Positions 30,037-41,955 of a stretch of DNA of 64,000 bases are shown one piece after another. This stretch comes from Marsupella aquatica (taxonomy: Eukaryota; Marchantiophyta). The translations under genes were made by a program, and so were the position numbers. The notes below the pieces were generated by a model. That model had not been told where the DNA came from and did no database searches. It was given only the letters and a program-made list of their open reading frames with translations. Position 1 is the first letter of the stretch, and every line of letters starts with the position of its first letter. The DNA lies in assembly GCA_973895155.1 (NCBI GenBank), contig OZ316891.1:31620001-31684000 (forward strand). The letters run 5' to 3'.

Positions 30037-30139
30037 CTTCAGTGCACTAGACAGAGATTGTGCCCACTCCAACAAAATGACAAGGCCACAACAAGGTATC
30101 ACGATTGACCTTAGCAAGGGCCTGAACACAACCTCCCCA

Positions 30140-30796
30140 ATTCCTGACTTCTACCAATTGATCCCTGCAAGAAAGAAAGGGAGTTGAAGTTATATTTCAT
30201 GCATACAAGTATCAAACAAACATACAAAGTAGATAGTGTCCAAAAACAGACAGACTCCTATATGCAAACATTCGCATCAGACAAGCAGGTCTTTATTATG
30301 TAAACTGCACCAAACACAGGGATACACTTGGAAAACGTAACCAGTCCTATATACACCTGCGTTTTGGTATGATCAAGTTTACACTTTGCCAAAGGGCATT
30401 TGCCTCATCCTGTTAATCATTTCTAGTTTCCTCTAGTGGAATGGCTTGTCTACGACTCATGGTACACTAAACCATAAACTATAAGAAACTGTCTGCTGCT
30501 CTGCAACAAAGTGAAGCTTACTTGAATCCTCCAAACAGATGCCTAGAATTGCTGCTCTGTGATAATTCAACACAAAACCCCTACACAAGTCCCACACACA
30601 ACAAAAAGCTCAATAGAACATCAATAGTCTCAACACACACCAAAAGCTTAGTACAGTGAAAGTGAATGAGGACCGCAAATTCTCTCACTGTGACACTCTT
30701 TATAGTCTCACCAGAAATGCTTTGAAAAACAAAAATGCCAGGTTAAATAAACTGCGCAGGTTAAAAAAACCAGGTTCTCTATCACATTGACAAACA
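30140..30796. other. Upstream region of PHD gene copy 2, no gene seen
   Basis: AT-rich, non-coding. Copia-1 inserted at its right end, so the original upstream region continues at 36151 onward. Confidence 0.4.
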
Positions 30797-30934
30797 TGTT
30801 TCATTCAATGTATTCACCAACAATGATCACGCTTCTCTTAGGAGTGTAAGAATATATGGGTTACATTGATGGGCAGTTATGTAACTGCCCTAACTCCTAA
30901 TTGTCACTTAGAGTGTAATCTACATCTTATAACA
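30797..30934 (-). repeat. Copia-1 3' LTR
   Basis: 138 bp, identical by eye to 36008-36145. On the element strand it starts TGTTATAAG and ends with TGAAACA. Confidence 0.93.
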
Positions 30935-31168
30935 CTCCCCCTTGGTTCTTTGAAGTGATTAGAAAAAGAACCACTCTATGGAGATTGTAACTCTAAGTGT
31001 TAATTATTTGATCCTTATAAGTAGTATGGCCTCATTAAAACTTTCCCGCTTTCTTCTGAAAGAAAGAGTGCCACTACTGTACAAGTAATAAGGTCATCGA
31101 AATACATTTAGGGTAATCTAATGAGAACTTTATAGTGAAAGTTTCGTGCAGTTTCGAGAGTTTTAGTT

Positions 31169-34100
31169 CTAGCTGTGAGTTTGTAGTAGAGTAGATAGAC
31201 GACGCATCCCAATACCATGTGTGTGATCGTGGTGAACTGAAGGTGGGAGGGGCTTAGTGAAGAGATCTGCGCGATTATCTTTACTTGCAATCCAATGAAC
31301 TTGAATCTGATCGCCATGCTGTTCGTGAGTGTAGAAAAATTTGGGGGCAATATGCTTTATCCGATCTCCTTTGATAAAGCCTTGTGTAACTTGATCGACG
31401 CAAGGGCAATTGTCCTCGTAGATAGTTGTTGGAGCGTTGAGAAGTGGACGACCTGTATGCTGATTAATGTGATCAATTAGTTGCCTGAGCCAGATGCATT
31501 CACGACTTGCTTCGTAAAGGGCAATGATTTCTGCATGGTTCGAGGACGTTGTCGTGAGGGTTTGTTTGGAGCTTCGCCAAGATATCGCGGTGCTGCCTTG
31601 GAGAAATACATACCCGGTTTGCGATTTAGCATCATCCGGGTCCGAAAGGTATCCAGCATCAGCAAATCCGATGAGTTCAGAAGGAGCATCGTTGGGAAAG
31701 AACAATCCCAAGTCAAGTGTGCCCTGTATGTATCGAAAAATTCGCTTTACGCCATTCCAGTGTCTTATTGTTGGTTGTGAACTATGACGAGCAAGAAGGT
31801 TAACAGCGAATGAAATGCCAGGGCGTGTGTGATTCGCTAAGTACATGAGCGCACCAATTGCTGAAAGATAGGGTTTTTCTGCTCCAAGTATCTGCTCTGT
31901 TTCTGTGCGTTTCTTGAATGTATCTCGATTCGGGTCCAGAGATCTCAGTTCCATTGGAGTGCTCACTGGATGAGCTTTATCCATGTTGAACTGCTTTACA
32001 ATCTTTCTTGCATAAGTTGCTTGATTAATAAGTATGCCGCCCTGCACATAGTCAAATTGAAGTCCAAGACAGTACTTGGGTTCTCCTAGATCTCGCATTT
32101 GAAATGTTGTTTTCAATGTTGCCATTGTTTCTTTAACTATTGTAGGTGTACCGAAGATGTTAATATCGTCTACATAAATAGCGACGATTATGTAATCTGT
32201 GTCATGTTGTTTAAGAAAAAGACAGGGAGCAATGTCGTTATTGACGAAGTTCAGAGCTAGCATCTCTGCCTTAAATCTTTTATACCAGGTTCGGCCACTT
32301 TGTTTGAGCCCATATAGGGATCGCAGTACTTGGACTGCCAATTGTTTTGTCTGTATAGCAGATCTGGGAAGTCGACTTCTCGCTTGATGTGCACTCGGCA
32401 CCTGTAATTCATGAAGAACTGAAGGTTCGTTTTCATGTGCATGCTTTAGAAGGTACTCTATAGGAGTTTTCCTTGTTAACCCTGATTGTAGATCAGGGTT
32501 TGTATTATGTTTATTCTCCCCCTGAATTCGAAATGTCATTCGTGTGATTAACTCAGGAGGAGCCTTCATGTAGATTGTAGTGTCCAATATGCCATAAAGG
32601 TAGGCTGTGATAACATCTAGTATGTTTAGTGTCAATTTGTGCGTAAGTGCAAACGCTATCATGTATCTATAAGTTATCGAATCCATCACGGGTGAGTAAG
32701 TAAGGTCAAAGTCACGTCCTGGGATTTGCGTATAGCCTTTAGCAACCAGTCGTGCTTTGTACCGAATTATTTCTCCTTGAGCGTTTCTTTTCCGTGTGAA
32801 AATGAATTTATATCCGATAAGTGATGTGTGTAGAGGGGCAGGAATGACCGGACCAAAGACTTCTCGTTGAATTAATGAGTCCAATTCAGAATTAAGTGCT
32901 ATCTCCCACTGGGGCCAATCAGGCCGCTGTTGTGCCTCGTTGACTGACAGGGGATCTGGGGTGTCATTGGTGATATCCTGAGATATATCGAATGCAAATA
33001 TATCATCTATAATTGTATCCTTTCGATGCCATAATCGACCAGTATGCATATAATTGATGGATATTTCTTGATTTTCTTCTGGCTGAGTGAGAGAGTGGGT
33101 AGATGGTACCGGTGGAGGTGGCACATTCGTTGGGTTAGCTGGTGGTCGTCGTTGGCGAGGTTGGCTGTCTCTAGAGCCCAGTGGACGACCTCATTTTGCT
33201 CTTGGGGTAGCTTCAGTGGCAAGTTGGTCTGGTATTAGTATTCGGGCTGGAGCATTGGCCGCCTCTGTGTGTGAACGGGTTACTTCAGTTGCATCATTAA
33301 AAGCATCCGGTAGCTTTTCCAGCATCTGATGGAGATGTAATATGCGTCTGACTTCTGCATCAGCTTGTCTGGTACGTGGATCAAGTCCCACCGGTAGGAT
33401 GGTCTGCCATTGTAATAATTGTTTTCTGCCATTCTCATCGGATGGATGTGTAGTTAGTTTCGGAAATTCGTCTTCGAAAAAGGTACAGTCAAGGAATCTG
33501 GCCTTGAACACATCTGTTGTGGATGGTTCCAGGAACCGAATAATGGAGGGCGAGTCAAAACCAACATAAATCCCTCGTTGGCGCTGGGGGCCCATCTTGG
33601 TGCGTTTTGGGCCTAGGATAGGGATAAGGACTAAACACCCAAACGTCCGCAAGTGAGAAATGTTAGGTGGTATACCAAATGCAAGGTAATGCGGAGTATG
33701 GGTATTAAATGCGGAAGGTCTATATTTTAGGAGAGCAGCTGCATGCAATATTGCATGTCCCCATGCTGTAGGAGGAAGCTGTGTTTGCATGAGGAGTGGC
33801 CGAGCTATCATTTGTAGTCTTTTAATGAGAGATTCTGCTATGCCATTCTGAAAATGAACGTGCGGTACTGAATATTGGGTTTCTATGTCGGCAGTCTCAC
33901 AAAAATCATCGAATGTTCTCGACGTGAACTCCCCGGCATTATCAACCCTGAGTGTCTTTATTGGATTGTCAGGGAACTGTAGCTTTAACTTGAGGATGTG
34001 TGATAAAATCTGTGGGAATACTAGGTTCCGGGTCGAGATTAGTGAAACTTGGGACCATTTTGATGAAGCATCAATAATGGCCAAGTAAAACCGGAATGGA

Positions 34101-35788
34101 CCAAATGGCGGGTCAATCGGGCCACATACGTCAGCGTGAAGCCTTTCGAGGAATTTAGGAATGGAGTGAATTGTTTTAGATGTGGCTGGTCTGGTGATTA
34201 ACTTTCCCTGTGAACACGCAAGACAGGGGCTCTTCAGAGATGATGGGCGCACCCCCTGGGGTATGCCTATCGTATCCCGGATTATATTATGGTACATGTT
34301 GGTACCAGGGTGGCCTAGCCAATTGTGCCAGCGCTCTGTGGGAGTTGGAGGAACTATTTCTACATGTAATGCGTGTATGGTGGTGATGTATAACCCGGGA
34401 GGGTGGATAGGCAAGGTTTCACAGATTTTCATTCCAGGTGGAGAATGGTCAATAATGTGTAGGACTTCACCCTCATTGGTCTTGCTTGTATATATGTGAA
34501 AGTTGTTAGCTCTTATGTCTCGGAAACTAATTAAATTTTGTGTGGCTTTAGGTGCGTATATTGCCGAGGTGATGTTGATTACTGTGCCCTGGGGGAAACA
34601 AACTGATGCGGGGCCGTGCCCTTCCTCAATATGATTATGTCCTGTGATGGTAGTTATGGCTCTGTGAGAAGCTATAATTGTTCGAAAAAAATGTCGATTT
34701 CTTAGGATGGAGTGGGAGGTCCCACTATCTACTATGCAATTAGATGGTGTTAATTTGCCTTGTGATTGTGCATCCATATGAGCAACGTGGGTTTCTGGAA
34801 GGGGTGTATCATGTGTATAAGCATGTATGTCTTCAAGAATTTCCATAAAATTGCCTTGTGCATCTTCTGTTTGCCTGTTTATACTTTCTTTATAGAGCTT
34901 GACCAAGTGTGCAGGAGCCCGACATTCTTTTTGTAAATGTCCTTTTGTACCGCATCGGAAACAAGAGGGTGTAATAAACTTATCTCTTGGTTGTGCTTGG
35001 TAGCCTCTTCCTCGATTCCGTCCGCCACCTCCGCGTTGATTCCAAGTGGGGTCTTGCTGGAATTCTTGGGATTGTTGTCGGAAGCTCCCACTGCCTCTGT
35101 ATCCTTGGTAAGTTCCTCTTCCAAATGCACGTCCTCGGCTCCCCCTGAAGTTGCCACGTCCGCGCCCCCGGAATCTTGAGGCCATAAGATGAGTTTCTGG
35201 TCTGGCTGGAGGGGCTGCACTCCCTGGTGGTCTTGTTTTAGCATTGTTGAGCAGTATTATCTAATGCTTCTCAGCGAGGAGCATATGTGATATCAATTGA
35301 GAATACCGCGTGAAATTCATGTTTCGATATTGAGAGGCTAGAACTATGTTAGTTACATGAAAAGTGGACAGAGTCTTTTTGATCTGCTCTTCATTATCCA
35401 CTGGATTACCGCAGATAGCTAATTGGGAGGTAATTCGGAACAGTTCGCTGTTATAACTTGCAATTGTGCTGTAATCTTGTACTCGCAGGTTTATCCAATC
35501 GTGGCGGGCTGTCGGGAGTGATATGGTCCGCATATGATCGAAGCGTAATTGTAGTTCGTCCCATAGGACCCTTGGGTTGTAGTGATTGAGATATTGAGTC
35601 TTAAGCGGTTCAGCGAGATGGTGCCTGATTAGTATCAAGGCCTGAGCCTTCTGTTGTAATGTAGTACCTGCATCGGTTAAGGTTGTATCTTGCAGGTCTT
35701 TAGATGCTAGATGTGCCTCCACATCTAAAGACCAAGACAACTAATTTGCGCCATCGATCACGAGAGCTTTGAAATGTAATTTCTCCAT
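31169..35788 (-). pseudogene. Copia-1 gag-pol polyprotein with three in-frame stops
   Basis: Start at ATG 35788-35786 (MEKLHFKALVIDG). One frame runs to 31169, interrupted by stops at 35741-35743 (TAG), 35261-35263 (TAG) and 33191-33193 (TGA). Domains in order: gag (DELQLRFDHMR); an RGG-like region and zinc knuckle CFRCGTKGHLQKEC; protease with IVDSGTSHSI; GAG-pre-integrase (RWHNWLGHPG, PCLACSQGK); integrase with DVCGPI, a distal Asp in RVDNAGEF and FQNGIAESLIKRLQ; reverse transcriptase with IAIYVDDINIFG; RNase H with IYEDNCPCVDQ and DNRADLFTKPL. Two of the stops are explained by single C-to-T changes against Copia-2 (CAG to TAG, CGA to TGA). No other damage was seen. The product would carry out the whole retrotransposition cycle if read through. 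Confidence 0.9.
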
Positions 35789-36007
35789 GATTGATCAATG
35801 CTGCAATTGGAAGTTCCGATGCTGGCTAGCTTGTAATAAGGTTCTTTGATAATGCAATTGTTTATGGCTAAGGAGATGATTTCTCTCACCGAGTTCCAAG
35901 AATCAGTTCCAATCGAGGAATAGTGCTGCTGAAGTTTAACTGCGCGTCATCTGCCTCTATCTAAAAAAAATAAAATTTGTCACACACATCAGCTCGTGCT
36001 GATAACG

Positions 36008-36145
36008 TGTTTCATTCAATGTATTCACCAACAATGATCACGCTTCTCTTAGGAGTGTAAGAATATATGGGTTACATTGATGGGCAGTTATGTAACTGCC
36101 CTAACTCCTAATTGTCACTTAGAGTGTAATCTACATCTTATAACA
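36008..36145 (-). repeat. Copia-1 5' LTR
   Basis: 138 bp. On the element strand it is followed by CG and then TTATCAGCACGAG, the primer-binding-type sequence shared with Copia-2. Confidence 0.93.
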
Positions 36146-36150
36146 AAACA

Positions 36151-36839
36151 AACTTTCTTTTATACTCCGAGGTCTGTTTGTCTACTATTAGTTTTCTGCT
36201 AACATGTTCCAACTCTGATAGTAGACCCCCCCTGAGAGACTATCAGTTTTTTGCTAACTATGTGCATTCTGCTAAGCCAAGCTGCAAGTAAACATAGTTA
36301 GCAAAATTTCATTCACTTTATAACCCACAAAAAGAGTTTCTATATGAATAGCAATGTTCTTACCTTCACAGCACAGTCAGTGCAGGATTGGATTGGATCT
36401 GATTTGGATGGCGAGCCCCGAGCACCGATCACAACAAAGATCAAGCACCGATCACCAACCAAGCAACACTCACCAAGAAAGCACCGATCACCAAGAACCA
36501 CCGAGCAATGGGACCAAATAGAATGTCTCTTGCTGAGTTCACCCTAAATGGACAATCTTGCCAATGCGAATGGGGATCAGATGTGCAACGTACTTTTTAG
36601 AAGCTTCTACAACTAAACCAGACAACAACAGACATCCAGCCAGCATCGTCCTTCGGACCTCTTCAATGAAAGGAAAGACCACGTCGCAAGCAGAGAGGAA
36701 ATGCTAGCAAAAAATAGCAACATCAATGTGCGACAACATTTGCAAGAGGAGCGACCTCCAAGGGGCCATAGAAGCTAGGAGTATCACCTTCTTTCCGCCA
36801 ATCCAAGCTCTATAGAGTAGTGTCTAAAACCAAGTAGCA
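36151..36839. other. Non-coding flank
   Basis: Continuation of the region interrupted by Copia-1. Contains a short local repeat near 36425-36500 (CACCGATCACCAA / CACCAAGAAAGCACCGATCA). No gene found. Confidence 0.45.
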
Positions 36840-37290
36840 GCCGACCTCCACACGCCTCCACAGTCTACCTACTCTCCAAACTTGCACAGTAACAGTCCTT
36901 CCGGCCTCCGAACTTGCGGCAATAGCAGTCCTCCCGACCTCCTCAAAGAGAATGGACGGACCTCTAAAACTGTGGTAGCAGCAGTCCTCCCGGCCTCCAT
37001 AGTTGACTACAGCTCCAGCTTGCAGCAGCGCACAGCAATCAACCTTTGATTTCTCACAAAGAAATTGGAGAGCCTCTGAACTCGTGCCAACAACAGTCCT
37101 CCCGACCTCCTCAGTCAACTAGAGCTCCAATGTCGTGGCAGCGCTACACAACACAACAATATATCCTCTGATTCCCACAAAGAAGATGGAGCTCCAAACG
37201 CACCAACAATGCAGCTCCCGGCCTCCACAGTCGACTACAGCTCCAAGGTTGGCAGCGCTACACATCAATCCTCTCGTCTCTCACAAAGAA
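36840..37290. repeat. Degenerate tandem repeat, unit roughly 100-130 bp
   Basis: At least four imperfect units share a CAGTCCTCCCGACCTCC-like core, then CAGTCGACTACAGCTCCA-type sequence, GCAGCGCTACACA, and TCTCACAAAGAAA. Units differ a good deal and carry indels. The region has no consistent reading frame across units. It could be an old satellite-like array or decayed transposon sub-terminal repeats. Confidence 0.6.
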
Positions 37291-37712
37291 AACATTGAGT
37301 TTGAAACTCAATGTTCACGAATCCTCCTGAGTTTGTCGACCACCCCTGGGCCCATTCCCGCTTGAGCTTCCATCCCCGTCCCTGCAGCCGCCACCCGACC
37401 CTTATTTGGCCGTTGGATCTAAAACCCTAGACATCAACGGCCCTTGAAAACCCCGACTGGATGTCACGGGTCCCCCTACCCGCTTTAGACCCCACCCCCA
37501 ATAAACTATTTTTTAGACTGAAGTTTGGTTAGAGTTGGGCATAAATTTAAACATGCATATTGTGGCAAATATGAATATTTACGACCTTACAAAACACGTG
37601 TCCCTGTTACAATGAGACATGTGTACCAGTACATACATGACGCGTGTCGCATATAATATTTGTACCAATTACCCTTACTTTGTTGGACACCTTCCGTGGA
37701 ATGTGTTTCATT
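37291..37712. other. Non-coding, nothing recognised
   Basis: No gene, repeat or RNA supported between the tandem repeat and the 3' end of the trihelix gene. Confidence 0.4.
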
Positions 37713-39470
37713 TTAAAAATGCCTATTGTTCTTTAAAGCAGCCCAACAATTAAAACGGGCCCTATTGTTCTTCCATGAAACTTTGGAAGTCTTCCGTCGA
37801 ACCCAATTAAATGGCCCTATACTTCGTCGCACGTGATGTGGGACTTCCGCGGAAGTGACCCCCCCGAGCTCTTGCCGCTCTTGAATTTCATACTCACGTT
37901 CTCGCAGTTCAAACTCACGTTCTCGCATGTGAGAATCATGTTCTTAGATATCAACATCACGCTTGGCCGTAGAAGCCATCTCAGCACAACTGTTTGCCAT
38001 GGTTCTCAAATGCACTTGTTAATCACTACTCGACTTGGTTGCCTTTTGCTTCACACCTCTCTTGCTTGGGCCATAAAAGTCCTGAGGGGATGATGGTTCT
38101 CTCACTCCACCAGTATTCTCGACATTGTGTGACTGCGTACCCTCGTGTGTTGGTCCTGGGCAGTATTCCTGGCTGGTAGGGATAGACCTATCTTCATGAA
38201 CCTCAACGTCATCATCACCTGCAAATGACGTAACCTACTTGTTGTACTATTTAATAAAGGAATTAAAGATATAGGTGTTGAAAAAGGGACACTAATTTCA
38301 GTGCAAAAAAAAATTTGTGATAAAATATCACATAATCACTTGCATAAAAAAATACCAAAATATAGCTACACCGTGCAAAAAGAAACCAATGCAGAGGCAA
38401 AAGTAAGTAAGTTCTTACTCTCTGATGATAAATCAAATGGATTCTCTTGTGCATTTCGGTCCATAGAAGAGATGTCAGATATGAACTTTTTAGGTGGAGT
38501 GATGCGTGGAATATCTGCATACCACTCCTGGACCAACAATTGCTCATACAGATCAACAGAAAAATTAGTGGGGAATCGATGGTCACGTCGGTCCTTGTCA
38601 CCCATGTTAAAGTAAGAAACCTGCCCAGTTTTCTCCTTCCTTTCATAGTCATAAATTGTTTTAAACTTGTTCTCAATAAGTTGCCACTTCTTCTTACAAG
38701 AGTTTGGATCTCGAATAGGATTAGTGTACCCCTCATCCACCATAAACTTTGCCATTGCTTTCCATTTCAACTTGCTACTAGTCATTTTTTTGTGTGTTGA
38801 GCCTTCCATAATGATAGTGTGATATTCATTCTGTTTTGTTGCAATGAGAACCGTCATCTCCTCGTCAGTCCAATCTGGCAACCATCATCAGAAAGCATGT
38901 CATCATAAAAAAGGAAAGGGTCCATAGCTCGGAAAAAAGCATTGGGAACTGTGTGGTCTGGTACATTCCACTTTGGAACCCGACGGTCCATGAGCGTAGG
39001 TTTTAGTCCAATAGGAAGATAAATGAATCCCGCGTTGACTCCAAATGATCTTTCCTTTCCTCCTCTGATGACTCCTTTTTCTCGGGAACCCGACTTGATT
39101 AAGTCCTTTCCCCATTTCTTAGCATCTGTCACCCACTCTGGTTTCTCTTCTTTGTTGAAAGCACTCTCAATAAATTCTTGTATGCTTGTTTCCACCATGC
39201 AATGCCTTGAAGATTTACTCTTGAAGTTTCTCACATCTCTCTCAAGACCGCAGGGGCATTATCCCGGGAAGATTCTCCTGCTTGAATTGCCCTTTTCTTC
39301 TTCTTCTTTGTACTGGTTGCATCTAGAGGAACGATCTCTTTCGCTTTCTCAACGGGAGTGACAAGGTCTGATTGGGCGGTGGTATTAGCTTCAGAAGGGT
39401 CAGGAGTAGCATCAACCTTTGTGTCGTCAGTTGCAACGTCTGACTTTCTCCCACCTAAAGGAAAAAACAT
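37713..39470 (-). pseudogene. Trihelix (Myb/SANT-like) protein gene, spliced, now broken
   Basis: Pieced together from the minus strand. Block 1 (39470-39231) is disordered with a basic TKKKKKRAIQAGESS. Block 2 (39234-38854) is unrecognised but well-formed (FGVNAGFIYLPIGLKPTLMD, KWNVPDHTVPNAFFRAMDPF). Block 3 (38881-38419) is a trihelix-like DNA-binding domain: PDWTDEEMTVLIATK, KWKAMAKFMVDEGY, RDPNSCKKKWQLIENKFK. A GTAAG donor at 38418 and a TTGCAG acceptor ending at 38219 remove a 200-bp intron and join the frame to SDDDVEVHEDRS. The last exon runs on with KRGVKQKATKSSSD to a TAA (38019-38021), then seems to continue past a second TAA into MREREFELREREYEIQERQ, a coiled coil usual at the C-terminus of such proteins. 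Frame changes at 39231 and 38870 and the two stops argue for a pseudogene. It may be transposon-borne or cellular. Confidence 0.55.
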
Positions 39471-39908
39471 AATACAATCAATTGGTTGTCAATGCACTCC
39501 GTGGCTGGTTTGCCCAAAACTTGAGAGAAGAAATCGGCAATGGCATGAAGTTTCCCTGGCTTAATATTTAACTTGTAGTCAAACTCTTGTAATAGTAATA
39601 TCCACCTTGCTACTCTTCTTGTTAAGTCTGGCTTATTAACCAGGTACTGTAAACTTTCATGATCTGTATAAAAGATTCCCTTGTATCCTAATAAATAATG
39701 CCTGAACTTCTTACAATAGTATATAACTCCTAGTGCTTCCCTCTCTGTGGTTGAATAGTTTCTCTCGGCATTGGCAAGTTGTTGGCTTGCATAATAGATG
39801 TGATGGTCCCTTCCCTTCTCATCTAACTGACTTAGTACTGAGCCGATAAAGAAGCCTGAAATGTCTACATATACATGACAATCCTTGTTCCAGTTGGGTT
39901 TAGGGTCT
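39455..39908 (-). mobile_element. Ty3/Gypsy RNase H fragment
   Basis: An open minus-strand frame without its own ATG: HVYVDISGFFIGSVLSQLDE, then HIYYASQQLANAERNYSTTE, REALGVIYYCKKFRHYLLGY, FYTDHESLQYLVNKPD, RRVARWILLLQEFDYK and KPGKLHAIADFFS. This is the RNase H domain of plant Ty3/Gypsy elements, ending at a TAG at 39455-39457. No reverse transcriptase or integrase flanks it and no LTR is seen, so it is a stranded piece. It overlaps the start of the trihelix gene by about 16 bp, so it lies directly upstream of or within that gene. Confidence 0.8.
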
Positions 39909-40650
39909 CTGCCGTTTAGGGGTCTCTACCGTGCGTGGGGTAAAAGGTCCATTTTGTGACATTTTGAGACTCTGCTACACTGTAAGATCCCAAGAGCAAT
40001 GATCCTATTCTTTACTCGCGCGACACTAGCAATGTTCTTTTCCTATCTCCACAAAGCACAGGGTATTCAATAGATCTTCAGCAGTGTAAAAAGTGATATA
40101 AACAAAGATCAAAGGGCTAGAGCTCACCAGGTGATCCCTTCCATCCGTCCCAGTGGGCGTGTTACGTAACTATCGCCGAAAGTGAGGGTTTCACTCTCGC
40201 GTCAGAACCTTACTACACTCTCTAGCTATCTTAAAGGTAGAAACAAGATTTTACTTCTTCCTGTTTACCTCTCAATTGCATAATCCGGATCTTTTGTTTC
40301 TTACTCTGCATCAAAGCCTAATCAGCTTGTTAATCTTCAGCTCTCCTAGAGAGCCTTTGCAAGGGTAGAGCATGTACATACTCTAATAAGGATCTTCCTT
40401 AAGCACGACAAACTCTAATTTCTCCAGTAAGTTGCAGCCCTAAGTAAGTTTACCTTCTTCCTCCATGAGTCCCGACTCCTTCACTCAAATGTCACTTCCA
40501 ATATAGTAAAATGCTCTCGAAAACAAGAGCAAACCAATAGCGCAATGTAAACCTTATCAATCGTGACCCCTAGTCTAAAAAATCTTCCAAAATCTCACAG
40601 TCCTTAGGTCAGTTCCGCCAGTTCTCACAGTCCCTATGTTAGTTCCGACA
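39909..40650. other. Non-coding stretch between the Gypsy fragment and T copy B
   Basis: No gene. Some of it may be remnant Gypsy LTR or internal sequence, but I cannot show matching repeats. Confidence 0.35.
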
Positions 40651-40807
40651 TTGTGAATGGTTGACTTGAGTCCTGATCTTTTTCCATGTCTGTCCATTGT
40701 TGTATGACAGGTTCATGTACCTAATCCGTATCCCTTACTTTCACAGCCTGTATAATTGTCCATCATGGCACACCTAGGCATGAGCTCTGTCAGATTGGTA
40801 GAAAAGG

Positions 40808-41353
40808 GTGAGGAGGGAGGAAAGCCTGATACGCCAATCTGTTTCATGTCCTTCAAAGAAGGCAGACTCTGGCAGATTTTTGTCTGAAAGTGTTGGTGCA
40901 GTAGAGTTTGACTTTGATTTTTGGGATGAGAGGTTGCCTGGTCGAGTCCGGCGCTTTTCAGAGAAGACTGTTAGGGTGACTGAACTTCAAGGGACAATTT
41001 ACGTGATTGCAGAGTTACCCTCAGTTGCCTTGCCTACTGAGAGGGTCACTACTGGTTCCTCTCATTCATCTACTGCCACTATGTCCAATGTGGCAGGCAC
41101 GACTCCATTGTCTCAAGGACAAACGCAAGGGGTGCCAGTACAGGCTACTGTACAGCCTGTCACAAGCTCCTTTGAGTCTCACCTCATGTCTGAGGCTGCA
41201 TCAAAGGCCTGGAATGATGAGTGGTTGAAGCTACGATCCTGGGTGAACCAGAAGGGCTTTGGTGAGCACCAGTGGAAAGTGCAAACATGGGATGAGGGAG
41301 GGGAGTGTCGAGGTCATCTAGAATGCTTAGAGTGTAGGGAGACTTATGGGAAT
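40808..41353 (+). pseudogene. Transposon T copy B, N-terminal block (first part)
   Basis: Matches copy A 15709-17094: AVEFDFDFWDERLPGRVRRF, the Ser/Thr linker, WLKLRSWVNQKGFGEHQWK, ECRGHLECLECRETYGN. It is interrupted at 41353 by element E and resumes at 56421. A small difference before 40900 shifts the frame relative to copy A. Confidence 0.65.
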
Positions 41354-41380
41354 GGTGGATTGCATGATTGAGGACTACCA
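41354..41380 (+). repeat. Left terminal inverted repeat of element E
   Basis: 27 bp, 25 matching the reverse complement of 56394-56420. Preceded by the duplicated GAAT at 41350-41353. Confidence 0.8.
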
Positions 41381-41403
41381 TTTTTCTCCTTTTTTCTCCA
41401 CAA

Positions 41404-41790
41404 AAAGGACTCGAGTCCTTGCCATTTTGCATTAAATGTGCAACATATCCCTCAATGGCCAAGATTGAGGATACGTATATCAAAGGCTAGATTTGAACTG
41501 GTGAACTGATTCCATTAAATGAACTTTTTTGGATTTAGTAGGACCCTAGTAAAGCTTGCACTTGTATCCTCATATAGAGTACTTATGATGTGTTTAATGT
41601 CCTCGAGGTGAGTAGCCGTTGTTTACTTTTCAAAAAAAGGACTCGGAAGTCTTGGAAACCTACAATAAATGTCCTTGCAATCCCCGCCGGCCAGGATATT
41701 TTGAAAACAAGGACTCCAAGTCCTTCCAACTTTGGCGCGATAGTCTCAACAGTAGTAAGGACTCGAGGACAAAGGAGTATTATTGAGAGT
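41404..41790. repeat. Left sub-terminal AAGGACT repeats of element E
   Basis: At least four clusters: AAGGACTCGAGTCCTT (about 41408), AAGGACTCGGAAGTCTTGG (about 41637), AAGGACTCCAAGTCCTT (about 41715) and AAGGACTCGAGGAC (about 41757). Most are dyad-symmetric, as expected of protein-binding sites. Confidence 0.75.
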
Positions 41791-41950
41791 TTTATGCCTG
41801 AGCTATCAAATTTTACAAAGTGTTTCATGGTGGACACCAAGCAGCTTGAGGTCCATAGCCAAAATCAGTAGTGTTTGAGTGTTGGGGCAAGAAGAGAGAG
41901 CGACGAGAATTGCAAATGAGTAGGTATTTTGTTGCGCATTGCAAGATTGT

Positions 41951-41955
41951 CCATG
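41951..41955 (+). repeat. Left 5-bp target duplication (CCATG) of the 4-kb element, copy 2
   Basis: CCATG precedes TGTGACACCG here and follows GACGTGACA at 45987-45991. Confidence 0.8.

Larger units (their letters stand above)
30797..36145 (-). mobile_element. Copia-1: Ty1/Copia LTR retrotransposon, 5.35 kb, recent but broken
   Basis: Two 138-bp LTRs (30797-30934 and 36008-36145) appear identical by eye. They are flanked by the 5-bp duplication AAACA (30792-30796 and 36146-36150). Reading on the minus strand, the 5' LTR is on the right. After it comes a primer-binding-type sequence (TTATCAGCACGAG), then one long gag-pol frame with three stops, then the polypurine tract AAGGGGGAG just before the 3' LTR. 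Identical LTRs mean the insertion is young. Gene order is integrase before reverse transcriptase, which defines Copia. Confidence 0.93.
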
